Part shown: in pieces, positions 15,424-23,616 of the stretch
Layout of the letters: each line of letters starts with the position of its first letter
Numbering within the stretch: position 1 is the first letter of the stretch
From: Acidobacteriaceae bacterium
Lineage (GTDB): Bacteria > Acidobacteriota > Terriglobia > Terriglobales > Acidobacteriaceae
NCBI GenBank assembly: GCA_030042915.1
Contig: JASHYS010000448.1
Coordinates: forward strand, 1 to 30,308
Length of the DNA: 30,308 nucleotides
Direction of reading: 5' to 3'
Position numbers and translations under genes: made by a program
The notes under the pieces: generated by a model
What the model was told of the DNA's origin: nothing
Database searches by the model: none
Seen by the model: only the letters and a program-made list of their open reading frames with translations

Positions 15424-16941
15424 ATGGCGAGTTCAGATTTTTGGCAAAGGCTGTCGTCCTCTCTGGCATCACCTGCAGAGTGGGAGTCAGGCGTCACCGG
15501 CGGAGATGCGCGCGCCGGCCGAGGCGCAGCCAGAATGTGGATGGCCTTGGATGCTCTCACCATCCTTGCAGCCGCCTTCGTCTCCACTCTGTACAAATTT
15601 CGCACCACTCCCATGGCGGGCGCCCGGGGATTCGTCCACGGCAGTTTGTTTACGCACCGCTCCATCTGGATTCTGCTCGCGCTGCTTTGCGGCTTCACCA
15701 TCATGGTGATCATGATCAGCCGGCGCATGCATCTTTACACGCCGGCTCGCTTTACCAACTATCTGCATGAGCAGCGTATGAGTGCCCAGGCCTGCTTCAC
15801 CGCCGGCCTGTTTCTGCTGGGCACGCTTTACCTGGTTCAGGCCGAAGATATCCCTCGCCGCATCGTGGTAAACACCATCATTCTGGTCGCCATCGTGCTC
15901 GGCCTGCGGCGCCTGATCTATCGCATGCTACTCTATCGCCGTTACGATCGCGGCCTCGATACGCGCAACATCCTCATCGTCGGCACCGGGCCCGAGGCCA
16001 ACGCTTTGCGTCATCACGTCGACAGCATCCGCCATCTGGGTTACACATTCAAGGGCTTTATCCAGATTCCCGGATGCGAGGCCGGCGCAGCGGAATCCCC
16101 TGACGAGGTCGTTGGCTCACTCGATTCCCTCTTCCAGCAGACGCGCAAACAGTTTGTCGACGAGATTTTCTTCACCAGCCCCTGCGAACGCGGCATCGTG
16201 CAGAATGTGCTGGAACAGGCGCGCATTCACGGCGTCGACCTGCGCGTGATCCCCGAAATGTACGAAGGCGTGGCCTGGATGACCCCGGTCGAGTACATTG
16301 GCCAGTTTCCCACCATTCCCTTGCACCGGGGCCATGTGCCCGAATTGGGATTTGTCTTCAAGCGTGTCTTCGATACCCTCTTTTCTGCGATTTCCCTGGT
16401 TTTGCTGTCACCCATCCTGGTGGCCATCGCCATCGCCATCAAATTCGATTCGCCCGGCCCCGTCTTCTACACTTCCGAGCGCATCGGCAAGAAAGGCGTC
16501 GTCTTCCGTTGCGTCAAGTTCCGCACCATGGTCCGTGACGCCGATAAGCGCCGCTCCGAAGTGATGCACATGAACGAGCGCGACGGCGTGCTCTTCAAGG
16601 CATCCAACGATCCGCGCGTCACCGGGGTTGGGCGTTTTCTGCGTAAGTACTCGCTTGATGAGCTGCCCCAGTTCATCAACGTGCTGCGCGGCGAGATGAG
16701 CATTGTGGGACCACGCCCGCCGCTGGCAGGCGAAGTAAGCAGGTACGACCTGAGCCACCTGCGCCGGCTCGATGTCACCCCCGGCATCACAGGCTTGTGG
16801 CAGGTGCAGGGACGGCAGGACCCATCCTTTGCCAGCTACGTTTCGCTCGACGTCACCTACATTGAAAACTGGAGCATCTGGCTGGACTTCAAAATCATCC
16901 TGCGCACCATCGCTGTCGTTTTTGCCGGCACCGGCACGTAG
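15424..16941 (+). CDS. Polyprenyl-phosphate sugar-1-phosphate transferase for exopolysaccharide synthesis
   Basis: The 505-residue protein has four N-terminal membrane helices (about 40-170), a Rossmann-like CoA-binding domain (NILIVGTGPEAN), one further helix (about 320-340) and the C-terminal bacterial sugar transferase domain with SPGPVFYTSERIGKKG, FRCVKFRTM, the catalytic DPRVTGVGRFLRKYSLDELP block and MSIVGPRPP. It corresponds to the long PssY/WbaP/CpsE-type enzymes that load the first sugar phosphate on undecaprenyl phosphate at the inner membrane. No other polysaccharide genes are adjacent, so the sugar cannot be inferred. A GAGG lies 15 nt before the ATG, farther than usual. It is convergent with the AAA+ ATPase gene (79-bp gap). 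Confidence 0.92.
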   Translation: MASSDFWQRLSSSLASPAEWESGVTGGDARAGRGAARMWMALDALTILAAAFVSTLYKFRTTPMAGARGFVHGSLFTHRSIWILLALLCGFTIMVIMISRRMHLYTPARFTNYLHEQRMSAQACFTAGLFLLGTLYLVQAEDIPRRIVVNTIILVAIVLGLRRLIYRMLLYRRYDRGLDTRNILIVGTGPEANALRHHVDSIRHLGYTFKGFIQIPGCEAGAAESPDEVVGSLDSLFQQTRKQFVDEIFFTSPCERGIVQNVLEQARIHGVDLRVIPEMYEGVAWMTPVEYIGQFPTIPLHRGHVPELGFVFKRVFDTLFSAISLVLLSPILVAIAIAIKFDSPGPVFYTSERIGKKGVVFRCVKFRTMVRDADKRRSEVMHMNERDGVLFKASNDPRVTGVGRFLRKYSLDELPQFINVLRGEMSIVGPRPPLAGEVSRYDLSHLRRLDVTPGITGLWQVQGRQDPSFASYVSLDVTYIENWSIWLDFKIILRTIAVVFAGTGT

Positions 16942-16977
16942 CGCTTCTGCTCCGCTGTTTTGACAGTTTGGGATTTG

Positions 16978-16995
16978 GGCGCAGCCTGCTGCGCC
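16978..16995. other. 8-bp perfect inverted repeat in a convergent intergenic gap
   Basis: GGCGCAGC and GCTGCGCC are separated by 2 nt, between two convergent genes. Neither strand has a T-run after it, so it is at best a weak bidirectional terminator. Confidence 0.35.
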
Positions 16996-17020
16996 TGGGG
17001 ATTGGCTGTGGCCTTGGAGA

Positions 17021-18541
17021 CTATTCCAGGATCCCGGCTGTCTGGCTCATCCGCACGGGCATCTGAGTGGAATTTGCCGGCCGCTTCGCCTCCGGCTTGG
17101 GGGCTGTAGTCCGGCGGATCCGCAGGTTGTTGATCGCATACTCGATGTAGGGCGACCGCAGCTCTGGAACCTTTCCCATGAACCGGCATGTGGCCACCAC
17201 CTGGTCCACGATGAAGCGGGGCTGAAACGCCGCCAGGTCGGGTCCATCTCCGTCTTTCAACATGTACACGATGAAATTGAACACTTCGTCGCGCATGGTC
17301 AGGCCCTGCCGCAGGCACTCCTTCTCGAAGATGCGCCTGTAGTGATCCATATCCGGCGGAGCAACCTCGATCTTGTAGGGAAGGCGGCGCAAGAACGCCG
17401 GATCCATTAGATCCTCCGGCTCGAGGTTTGTTGAGAAGATCACCAGCTCCTCGAAAGGAATGCTGAAGGTTTTTCCCGTATGCAGCTTCAGGTAGTCGAC
17501 ACGGCTTTCCAGCGGCACAATCCAGCGGTTCAGCAGGTGGGTCGGGCCCACCAGCTGCCGTCCAAAATCGTCGATGAAGAAGCACCCGCCTAAAGCCTTC
17601 ATGTGCAGCGGTGCCTCGTAAAAATGGCCCGCATGGTCGTAACGCAGGTCGAGCATATCCAGCGTCAACTCGCCGCCCGTGATTACGAATGGCCGGCGGC
17701 ACGAAATCCAGCGCAGGTCGAACGTTTCGCGCCGGATGAACGAGTGCGTATCTTCGTCGCTTTCCACTGTCGGGCTAATAGGGGCGTGGATGCTTGGATC
17801 GTGGAAGCGAATGATCTGGCCTTCTACATAAATGGCGTAAGGAACGTAGATCACATCGTGAAACACGCTGGCAAAGGTCAACGCCACTGAAGTCTTGCCG
17901 TTGCCCGGCGGGCCGTACAGCAGGATGGCGCGGCCGGAATTGAGCGCCGGTCCCACCTGCTCCACGATGCTTTCCTCCAGGACCAGCTCGCTGACCGCAC
18001 TGCGAATGCGTTCCGCAGTGATGCGTTCGTTGGTCGGCTTCTGCAAATTGACCCGTTCCGTAAACTGATCGAGAGTCACGGGGGCCGGCCCCACGTACCC
18101 CGATTGCCGCATCGCATCCACAGTCCAGCGCCGGCCTTCTTCGGTGAGGCCATAGCCCATGCTCAGGGGACTGTCGTATTCGCGCGAGCCGAGCGCGTAC
18201 ACCAACCGGCGCTCCACGGCCTTTTGCGCCAGGTCGATCACGATGGGCACGGGCAGCTTGATGGCCTCAACGAATTGTCCGATGGTCTCAAGCCGACCGA
18301 CATAAATCAGCTTCATCAACAAGGCCACCAGTACGGTCTCGTCGATGCCGGTCTCGGCGATGTTGCCGGGTTCGGTAGGAATGCGGTGGATAAACCGGTC
18401 AAGCACCTTCTGGTCGATGGCGCCCATCGCCACCAGATTGTCGCCCAGGCGTCCGCCGTGATCCCGCTGCCTCACCAGTGCCGCAGCTACGTCCTTCTCC
18501 GTGACCAACTTGGCGCGGATCAGCAGGTCGGCCAGTCGCAC
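17021..18541 (-). CDS. AAA+ ATPase with N-terminal MshEN-like (c-di-GMP-type) motif and winged-helix domain
   Basis: The protein has 506 residues. Residues 2-54 match the MshEN pattern: two 24-residue units (2-25 and 31-54), each opening RL(A/G)xx and carrying hydrophobics at the expected places, separated by the diagnostic 5-residue spacer RDHGG. In MshE this motif binds c-di-GMP. Residues 65-150 look like a winged helix (GLTEEGRRW). An AAA+ module follows: Walker A GPPGNGKT (210-217), Walker B FFIDDFGR (321-328), sensor-1 FSTN (369-372) and PAFLRRLPYK as likely arginine finger. It is not a GspE/PilB ATPase because the Asp and His boxes of that family are absent. The start is GTG, the only usual in-frame codon, with a Shine-Dalgarno 17 nt away. 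The partner is unknown; the neighbouring exopolysaccharide gene is suggestive. Confidence 0.85.
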   Translation of the reverse strand: MRLADLLIRAKLVTEKDVAAALVRQRDHGGRLGDNLVAMGAIDQKVLDRFIHRIPTEPGNIAETGIDETVLVALLMKLIYVGRLETIGQFVEAIKLPVPIVIDLAQKAVERRLVYALGSREYDSPLSMGYGLTEEGRRWTVDAMRQSGYVGPAPVTLDQFTERVNLQKPTNERITAERIRSAVSELVLEESIVEQVGPALNSGRAILLYGPPGNGKTSVALTFASVFHDVIYVPYAIYVEGQIIRFHDPSIHAPISPTVESDEDTHSFIRRETFDLRWISCRRPFVITGGELTLDMLDLRYDHAGHFYEAPLHMKALGGCFFIDDFGRQLVGPTHLLNRWIVPLESRVDYLKLHTGKTFSIPFEELVIFSTNLEPEDLMDPAFLRRLPYKIEVAPPDMDHYRRIFEKECLRQGLTMRDEVFNFIVYMLKDGDGPDLAAFQPRFIVDQVVATCRFMGKVPELRSPYIEYAINNLRIRRTTAPKPEAKRPANSTQMPVRMSQTAGILE

Positions 18542-18600
18542 TCGCTGTTCGATGGCATCCTCCCCTGAAGCGGTTCCACAATCACACTAACCCGGGGCCG

Positions 18601-18645
18601 AAAAGCTCACTGGCTTTTTCCATGAGAAAAAGCCGCCTCGGCTCA
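18601..18645 (-). promoter_or_regulatory. Attenuator-like set of overlapping hairpins in the ATPase leader
   Basis: Minus-strand stems: A, AGCCG/CGGCT followed by TTTTTC (18643-18626); B, the perfect 9-bp GGCTTTTTC/GAAAAAGCC with loop TCATG (18634-18612); C, AAAAGC/GCTTTT (18618-18601). B shares one arm with A and the other with C, so A plus C and B exclude each other. Confidence 0.4.
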
Positions 18646-18792
18646 ACCCGGGAAAAGGCTGCGCGAAATGTGGAAAGCCGTAAAACTGCGCGCTCTTTGC
18701 CGAGCGGCCCGCACGCGCTCCCCCTGTTGCACACCCACGCTGGCAATGAAGTCGAGTCTGCAATCAGGATTTTAGGGAGTTTGAGGCTCAGG

Positions 18793-18813
18793 AAAAATCC
18801 CCCGTTTGGGGGG
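18793..18813 (-). terminator. Terminator-like hairpin on the minus strand
   Basis: On the minus strand CCCCC-AAAC-GGGGG-A is followed by TTTTT. No minus-strand gene ends upstream of it here, so it would act on a leader or antisense transcript. Confidence 0.35.
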
Positions 18814-18917
18814 TCAATGTGCCCCAACTGCCCCGTTTTCAGCCATCTTGGCCCCGGCAAGGGTCCCGCTAGGGCCGTGGGCTGCTGTACCTCGCCTCGT
18901 CCGGAACGCCGGGAATT

Positions 18918-18923
18918 TAAAAT
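18918..18923 (+). promoter_or_regulatory. -10-like element giving a possibly leaderless nadE message
   Basis: TAAAAT ends 6 nt before the GTG of nadE. I see no clear -35. Initiation at the normal distance would start the transcript at the start codon. Confidence 0.3.
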
Positions 18924-18929
18924 AGAGGT

Positions 18930-20615
18930 GTGAAGATTGCGCTGGCCCAGATCGACCCAACGGTCGGTGATTTCACAGGGAACCTCGCGAAAATTGTTGA
19001 CGCCAGCCGCCGCGCCGCCGAGCTGGGAGCGCGGCTGACGGTTTTTTCCGAGCTTGCCATCTGCGGGTACCCTCCGGCCGACTTCCTTGAAAAGCCCAGC
19101 TTCCTGGCGCGCTGCCGCGTGGCAGTGGACGAGCTGGCCGAGGCCACGCGCAATCTGCCTACCGCCGTCCTGGCCGGAGTGGCGCTGCCCGCTCATGGCC
19201 GTAGCGGCTCATCCAGCTCCGGCCCTGCCGACCCCTGCAGCCTCGACGGTAAACCCGCCGTCAACGCCGCCGTCCTGCTCGACCGGGGCCGGCTGCTCCT
19301 GGAACAACACAAGCGCTTGCTGCCCTTCTACGACGTATTCGACGAGCAGCGCTACTTCTCTCCCTCCGCCCCACAGAAGGTGATCGATTTCGACGGCGTC
19401 CGTCTCGCCGTGACCATCTGCGAGGACGCCTGGAACGACAAGAATTTCTGGCCGCGCCGTCTTTACACCGTGGATCCCATCGAAGAGCTGATGCGCCAGC
19501 ATCCCTCCCTCCACATCAACCTGTCCTCATCGCCCTTCTGGCACTCCAAGCGCGCCATCCGCCGCGAGATGCTGGCCGCGATCGCCCGCCGCGACCACAT
19601 TCCCGTGCTCATGTGCAACCAGGTGGGCGGCAACGACAGCCTCATCTTCGACGGCTCCTCGCTGGCCCTCAACGGCTGCGGCCAGCTCATCGCGCAGGCG
19701 GCTTCGTTCCGCGAGGATCTCGTGGTTGTCGATCCTTTCACCGCGCCTCCCATTGCCGCGCCCGAGGATAACGACACCGAGGCCGCTTATCGTGCTCTGG
19801 TGCTCGGCACGCGCGATTACGTGCGCAAATGCGGCTTTCGGCAGGTGATTGTGGGCCTCAGCGGCGGGATCGATTCCGCCCTCGTTGCCGCCATCGCCGC
19901 CGAGGCTCTTGGCCCGGAGAATGTGTTGGCCGTCGGCATGCCCAGCCCCTACTCCTCGCCCGGATCCGTTGCCGATAGCCGCCAGCTCGCCGCCAACCTC
20001 GGCATTCGCTTTGAGACCATCGATATTGGCGCGCTCTTCGCCGAGTTTCTCCGCGCCCTCGCTCCGATTTTCACCGGCCGCAAGGAGGACATCACCGAGG
20101 AGAATATCCAGCCGCGCATCCGCGGCACGTTGCTCATGGCGCTCTCAAACAAGTTTGGGGCCCTCGTGCTCACGACTGGCAACAAATCCGAGATGGCTGT
20201 CGGCTACTGCACTCTCTATGGCGACATGGTGGGCGCACTGGCTGTGATTGGCGACCTGGTCAAGACCCGCGTCTACGCCGTCTGCCGCTGGCTCAATCGT
20301 GAACGCGAGATCATTCCTGAAGCGATCCTCAACAAGCCGCCCTCAGCCGAGCTGCGGCCCGGCCAGATGGATACCGATTCGCTGCCGCCCTACGACGTCC
20401 TCGACCCCATTGTGGAGGCCTATGTCGAGCGCTACGAAACACCCGAGCACATTGCCGCCGAAAACGGTTTTTCTCTCGATCTCGTCCAACAGGTCGTGCA
20501 TCTGATCGAGCGATCGGAGTATAAGCGTCAGCAGGCAGCTCCAGTTCTCAAGGTCACTGCCAAATCCTTCGGCATGGGCCGCAGGTTTCCCATCGCCGTG
20601 AAGGTGCAGGTGTAA
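18930..20615 (+). CDS. nadE: Glutamine-dependent NAD+ synthetase
   Basis: The 561-residue protein is the long, glutamine-using form. An N-terminal nitrilase-fold glutaminase (about 1-260) has the expected Glu (FSELAICGYPP), Lys (EQHKRLLPFYDVFDE) and Cys (VTICEDAW). A synthetase domain has the ATP-pyrophosphatase loop GLSGGIDSAL and TTGNKSEMAVGYCTLYGD. It amidates deamido-NAD to NAD in the last step of NAD biosynthesis. The start is GTG at 18930, giving MKIALAQIDPTVGDF, the canonical N terminus; AGAGG lies only 1 nt upstream, too close to serve as a ribosome-binding site. The upstream region is shared with the divergent ATPase gene. Confidence 0.95.
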   Translation: MKIALAQIDPTVGDFTGNLAKIVDASRRAAELGARLTVFSELAICGYPPADFLEKPSFLARCRVAVDELAEATRNLPTAVLAGVALPAHGRSGSSSSGPADPCSLDGKPAVNAAVLLDRGRLLLEQHKRLLPFYDVFDEQRYFSPSAPQKVIDFDGVRLAVTICEDAWNDKNFWPRRLYTVDPIEELMRQHPSLHINLSSSPFWHSKRAIRREMLAAIARRDHIPVLMCNQVGGNDSLIFDGSSLALNGCGQLIAQAASFREDLVVVDPFTAPPIAAPEDNDTEAAYRALVLGTRDYVRKCGFRQVIVGLSGGIDSALVAAIAAEALGPENVLAVGMPSPYSSPGSVADSRQLAANLGIRFETIDIGALFAEFLRALAPIFTGRKEDITEENIQPRIRGTLLMALSNKFGALVLTTGNKSEMAVGYCTLYGDMVGALAVIGDLVKTRVYAVCRWLNREREIIPEAILNKPPSAELRPGQMDTDSLPPYDVLDPIVEAYVERYETPEHIAAENGFSLDLVQQVVHLIERSEYKRQQAAPVLKVTAKSFGMGRRFPIAVKVQV

Positions 20616-20626
20616 GGGCAGGGAAC

Positions 20627-20650
20627 AGCTAGAAGCTAGTAGCTAGAAGC
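20627..20650. repeat. Short 10-bp direct repeat
   Basis: AGCTAGAAGC occurs twice, separated by TAGT, just after nadE. It is a low-complexity tag-rich stretch. Confidence 0.4.
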
Positions 20651-20724
20651 CAAGCTGGTCCCGGCGGCGGAGGAGCATTTAAGCTATTGAATGGGAAATC
20701 TTCCCGTAATTGAAGGAGAACCGC

Positions 20725-21774
20725 TTGATTCGCTTGTCCATCCGTATTCTTTGCGCCGTCGTACTCGGCGCCCTTTTCGTTCCGGCATATCAGGTTTTTG
20801 CCCAGCAGCACGTGCCGCCCGTTCCTGACACCAACGCGCAGCAACCGCCATCGGCGCCCGGTCAGGCTGCGCCCGCTCAGGCGCCTGCGCAGGAGCCCAG
20901 CGCTCCGGCGCCCAGCGGGCCGCCCAAGTTCCCTCCGCCCGATCCGGCCAACTTTACCGCCTCTGCGCCCACCAAGGAAGTGGTTGATTCCTTCCTGCAA
21001 GCCATGTGGGGTTATGACTCGGATCGCATGTGGCAGGTGCAGGGCATCCTCAAGACGCAGGTCGATGGCATCTCCAGGGTCATCATTCTGGTCGGCGATC
21101 GAACCGGCAAGCAGCAAATCCAGTCTGTCGCGTTCCTGGCCCTTCCCGATGGCAAACACATCATCACCGGCGATACCATCGTCGACTTCGGGGCACAACC
21201 CTTCGCTCCCATCCGCCAGGAGATGGAGACCCATGCGGACGGCCCCTATCGTGGGGCGGCCTCAAAGGACCTGGAACTGGTGGAATTTGCCGATTTCCAG
21301 TGCCCGCACTGCAAAGCTGCGCAGGCCAATATGGACAAGCTGGCCACGGATTTTCCCAAAGCGCGCATCGTTTTTCAGAACTATCCCATCCCTTCGATCC
21401 ATCCGGAGTCGATGCAGGCAGCCGAGTACGGAGTCTGCGTAACGCGCCAGGGCGGCAGCAGCGCCTTTTTCCAATTCGCCGCCGCGGTCTTCGACGGTCA
21501 GGATGGTCTGGCAACGGCTGACGGCGCCACCCTCACGCTCAATAGCGCTGTCACCAAGGCCGGCCTCGATCCCACCAAGATCGCGACTTGCGCCGCCACG
21601 CCCGATGTCAAATCGGCAGTGGAAGCCTCTGTCAAATTCGGCAACGATGTCGGCATCGGCGAGGTGCCCACGCTGGTGATCAACGGCCGCAAAATTAACG
21701 CCAATGTGGACTACGCCCTGCTGAAGAAAATCGTCGAGTACCAGGAGAAGGTGGACGGGGTGGCAGGGCAGTAG
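20725..21774 (+). CDS. Exported DsbA-family thioredoxin-fold protein
   Basis: The 349-residue protein has a signal peptide (about 1-26, ending VFA-QQ), a Pro/Ala/Gln-rich linker (28-75), a small domain (80-158) reminiscent of the DsbC/DsbG N-terminal dimerisation module (LPDGKHIITGD), and a DsbA-like thioredoxin fold with active site CPHC (193-196) and the cis-Pro loop GEVPTLVING. It should oxidise or isomerise disulfides in the periplasm. The start is the TTG at 20725: AAGGAG lies 6 nt upstream, whereas an in-frame TTG at 20710 would place that Shine-Dalgarno inside the gene. GC-rich linkers like this often join exported modules. A strong terminator follows 90 bp downstream. Confidence 0.88.
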   Translation: MIRLSIRILCAVVLGALFVPAYQVFAQQHVPPVPDTNAQQPPSAPGQAAPAQAPAQEPSAPAPSGPPKFPPPDPANFTASAPTKEVVDSFLQAMWGYDSDRMWQVQGILKTQVDGISRVIILVGDRTGKQQIQSVAFLALPDGKHIITGDTIVDFGAQPFAPIRQEMETHADGPYRGAASKDLELVEFADFQCPHCKAAQANMDKLATDFPKARIVFQNYPIPSIHPESMQAAEYGVCVTRQGGSSAFFQFAAAVFDGQDGLATADGATLTLNSAVTKAGLDPTKIATCAATPDVKSAVEASVKFGNDVGIGEVPTLVINGRKINANVDYALLKKIVEYQEKVDGVAGQ

Positions 21775-21864
21775 AGAGTCAGCACAATCGGGCCAACGCT
21801 CGACACAATTCGGTTCGTGCTACACCAAGTCTGGTTTTCAGGCGGCGTACCGCTGGCAATACTG

Positions 21865-21905
21865 AGCCCCACCGGAGTGATGAACCGGTGGGGCTTTGAA
21901 TTTTG
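21865..21905 (+). terminator. Intrinsic terminator after the DsbA-like gene
   Basis: A perfect 11-bp stem AGCCCCACCGG / CCGGTGGGGCT (21865-21875 and 21885-21895) with a 9-nt loop is followed by TTTGAATTTT. It lies between convergent genes and may also stop minus-strand transcripts, though the minus side is less T-rich. Confidence 0.85.
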
Positions 21906-21918
21906 CGCTGGGCCAAAC

Positions 21919-23541
21919 TCAGTGATGGGTCCTGCGCATTAGTGCGATGAGCGGGATGATCGCCAGGAAGAGGACGCCCATGAGCCAGAAAGACTCGTCA
22001 TAACTCAGCAACGACGCTTGCTGTTGAAGCGACTGGTAAATGAGCGCCTGCGATCCGTGCGCAGCAGCCGCGGCACTGAGCCCATGCTGGCGAAGCATGG
22101 CGGCATAGGCCTGAAACTCGGGCCGGCTGAGAGATTCCGGCGTAATGTGCGCGGCAAGAATCTGCTGATGAAACTGGGACCGCCGAGCGATCGCCGTGGT
22201 GACGAAAGAGACTCCAATACTCGATCCGATGTTGCGCATCACGCTGTAGAGGCTGGTGGCGTACCCGGTCTCTTCTCTGGGAATGGGAGCCATGGTCAGC
22301 GTGGTCAGAGGCACAAAGAGAAATGCCAGGCCGAATCCCTGCATGACAAGCGGCCACATCAGATCCCACGTGCCTGACTGCAGGGTCATGTGGGAAAAGC
22401 CGAAAAACGAGAGGCCCGCCACGGCGAACGCCGACGCCAGCATCCAGCGTTCATCCCAGTTTCGGCCCAGCAGAAAACCCACAATAGGCATGCCCACCGC
22501 CGTCGCAATACCGCGCGGGCTCATCCAAAGGCCCGCAGTCGTCGCCGTCCAGCCCAGCAGCGTTTGCATAAAGAGCGGCAGAAGCACGAGGCTTCCGTAG
22601 AGAACGAAACCCAGGACCGTGGCCATCACAATGCCGGTTGCGAACTGGCGATAGCGGAATAGCCTGAAGCGCACGATCGGCTCCTTGGCCAGTAACTCGC
22701 GGATGACGAATGCGGGCAGAAAAACCGTGGCCGTGACTGCAAGCACGCGTATGAGGCTGGAGCCGAGCCAGTCCAGCTCCTGGCCCTTGTCGAGCATGAT
22801 CTGCAGAGAACCCATGCCCACTGCGAGCATACCCAGACCCCACAAATCAACACGCAGCGATCCGCGCCGGATATACGGCGGATCGGTGACGAAGAGCGCG
22901 ATCAGGATGAAGCTGAGGATGCCGACAGGCAGGTTAATATAGAAAACCCACCTCCAGGAGTAGTTGTCGGTAATCCAGCCGCCCAGGGTTGGACCAAAAA
23001 TGGGAGCGACGATAATGCCAAGACCCCAGAAGGCCATCGCCTTGCCGCGCTCCTTGCCGGGAAACTCCTCCAGCAAGACAGCCTGAGAAAGGGGCTGGAT
23101 TCCACCGCCGGTTGTGCCCTGCAAAACCCTGAAGATGATCAATGCGGGCAGGCTGCGAGCCGCGCCGCATAGGGCGCTCGACAGCGTGAAGCCGGTGACG
23201 ACCATCATCAAGAGCCGCTTGCGGCCGAGGAAATTGGCAAGCCAGCCGGTGATGGGCAGGATGATGGCATTGGCCACGATGTACGACGTGAGCACCCAGG
23301 TGGCCTCGTCGGTGCTGGATGAAAGTGACCCGGCAATATGCGGCAGGCTGACGTTGACGACAGAGGTATCCAGCACCTCCATGACCGCGCTGGACATGAC
23401 CGCGATGGCAATGATCCATCGGCTCCGGTGGACCGATGAAAGGGAAGCAGGAAAGGCGGGATTGCGAAACGCGCCCGTTTGGCGGGTAGTGAGGTTGGGA
23501 GGTCGGGCCGGAGCAGAAGATTGACTTGTCTTTTCGGCCAT
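21919..23541 (-). CDS. MFS multidrug exporter, DHA2 (EmrB/QacA) family
   Basis: The 540-residue protein has about 14 hydrophobic segments. Hallmarks: MEVLDTSVVNVSLPHIAGSL in helix 1, motif A GWLANFLGRKR, motif B region FRVLQGTTGGGIQP, and motif C GPTLGGWITDNYSWRWVFYI. It should be a proton-driven drug exporter in the inner membrane. EmrB proteins usually work with a periplasmic adaptor (EmrA) and an outer-membrane channel; neither is adjacent. The long, charged N-terminal tail (about 1-40) is somewhat unusual. GAGGGG lies just upstream of the ATG, and a GATAAT sits 15 nt before it. Confidence 0.92.
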   Translation of the reverse strand: MAEKTSQSSAPARPPNLTTRQTGAFRNPAFPASLSSVHRSRWIIAIAVMSSAVMEVLDTSVVNVSLPHIAGSLSSSTDEATWVLTSYIVANAIILPITGWLANFLGRKRLLMMVVTGFTLSSALCGAARSLPALIIFRVLQGTTGGGIQPLSQAVLLEEFPGKERGKAMAFWGLGIIVAPIFGPTLGGWITDNYSWRWVFYINLPVGILSFILIALFVTDPPYIRRGSLRVDLWGLGMLAVGMGSLQIMLDKGQELDWLGSSLIRVLAVTATVFLPAFVIRELLAKEPIVRFRLFRYRQFATGIVMATVLGFVLYGSLVLLPLFMQTLLGWTATTAGLWMSPRGIATAVGMPIVGFLLGRNWDERWMLASAFAVAGLSFFGFSHMTLQSGTWDLMWPLVMQGFGLAFLFVPLTTLTMAPIPREETGYATSLYSVMRNIGSSIGVSFVTTAIARRSQFHQQILAAHITPESLSRPEFQAYAAMLRQHGLSAAAAAHGSQALIYQSLQQQASLLSYDESFWLMGVLFLAIIPLIALMRRTHH

Positions 23542-23616
23542 CCGCCCCTCGAGACTATTATCGCCCGTTAAGGCGGCTAGATCCGATGACTGAACCCGCT
23601 GGGCAACGATGCACCC

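Larger units (their letters stand above)
18542..18929. other. 388-bp divergent intergenic region with several hairpins
   Basis: It separates the AAA+ gene (minus) from nadE (plus). On the minus strand it contains overlapping, mutually exclusive hairpins (18601-18645), a terminator-like C5/G5 hairpin followed by five T (18793-18813) and a 12-codon upstream ORF overlapping the ATPase start (18558-18520). On the plus strand it ends in a TAAAAT just before nadE. Confidence 0.5.
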
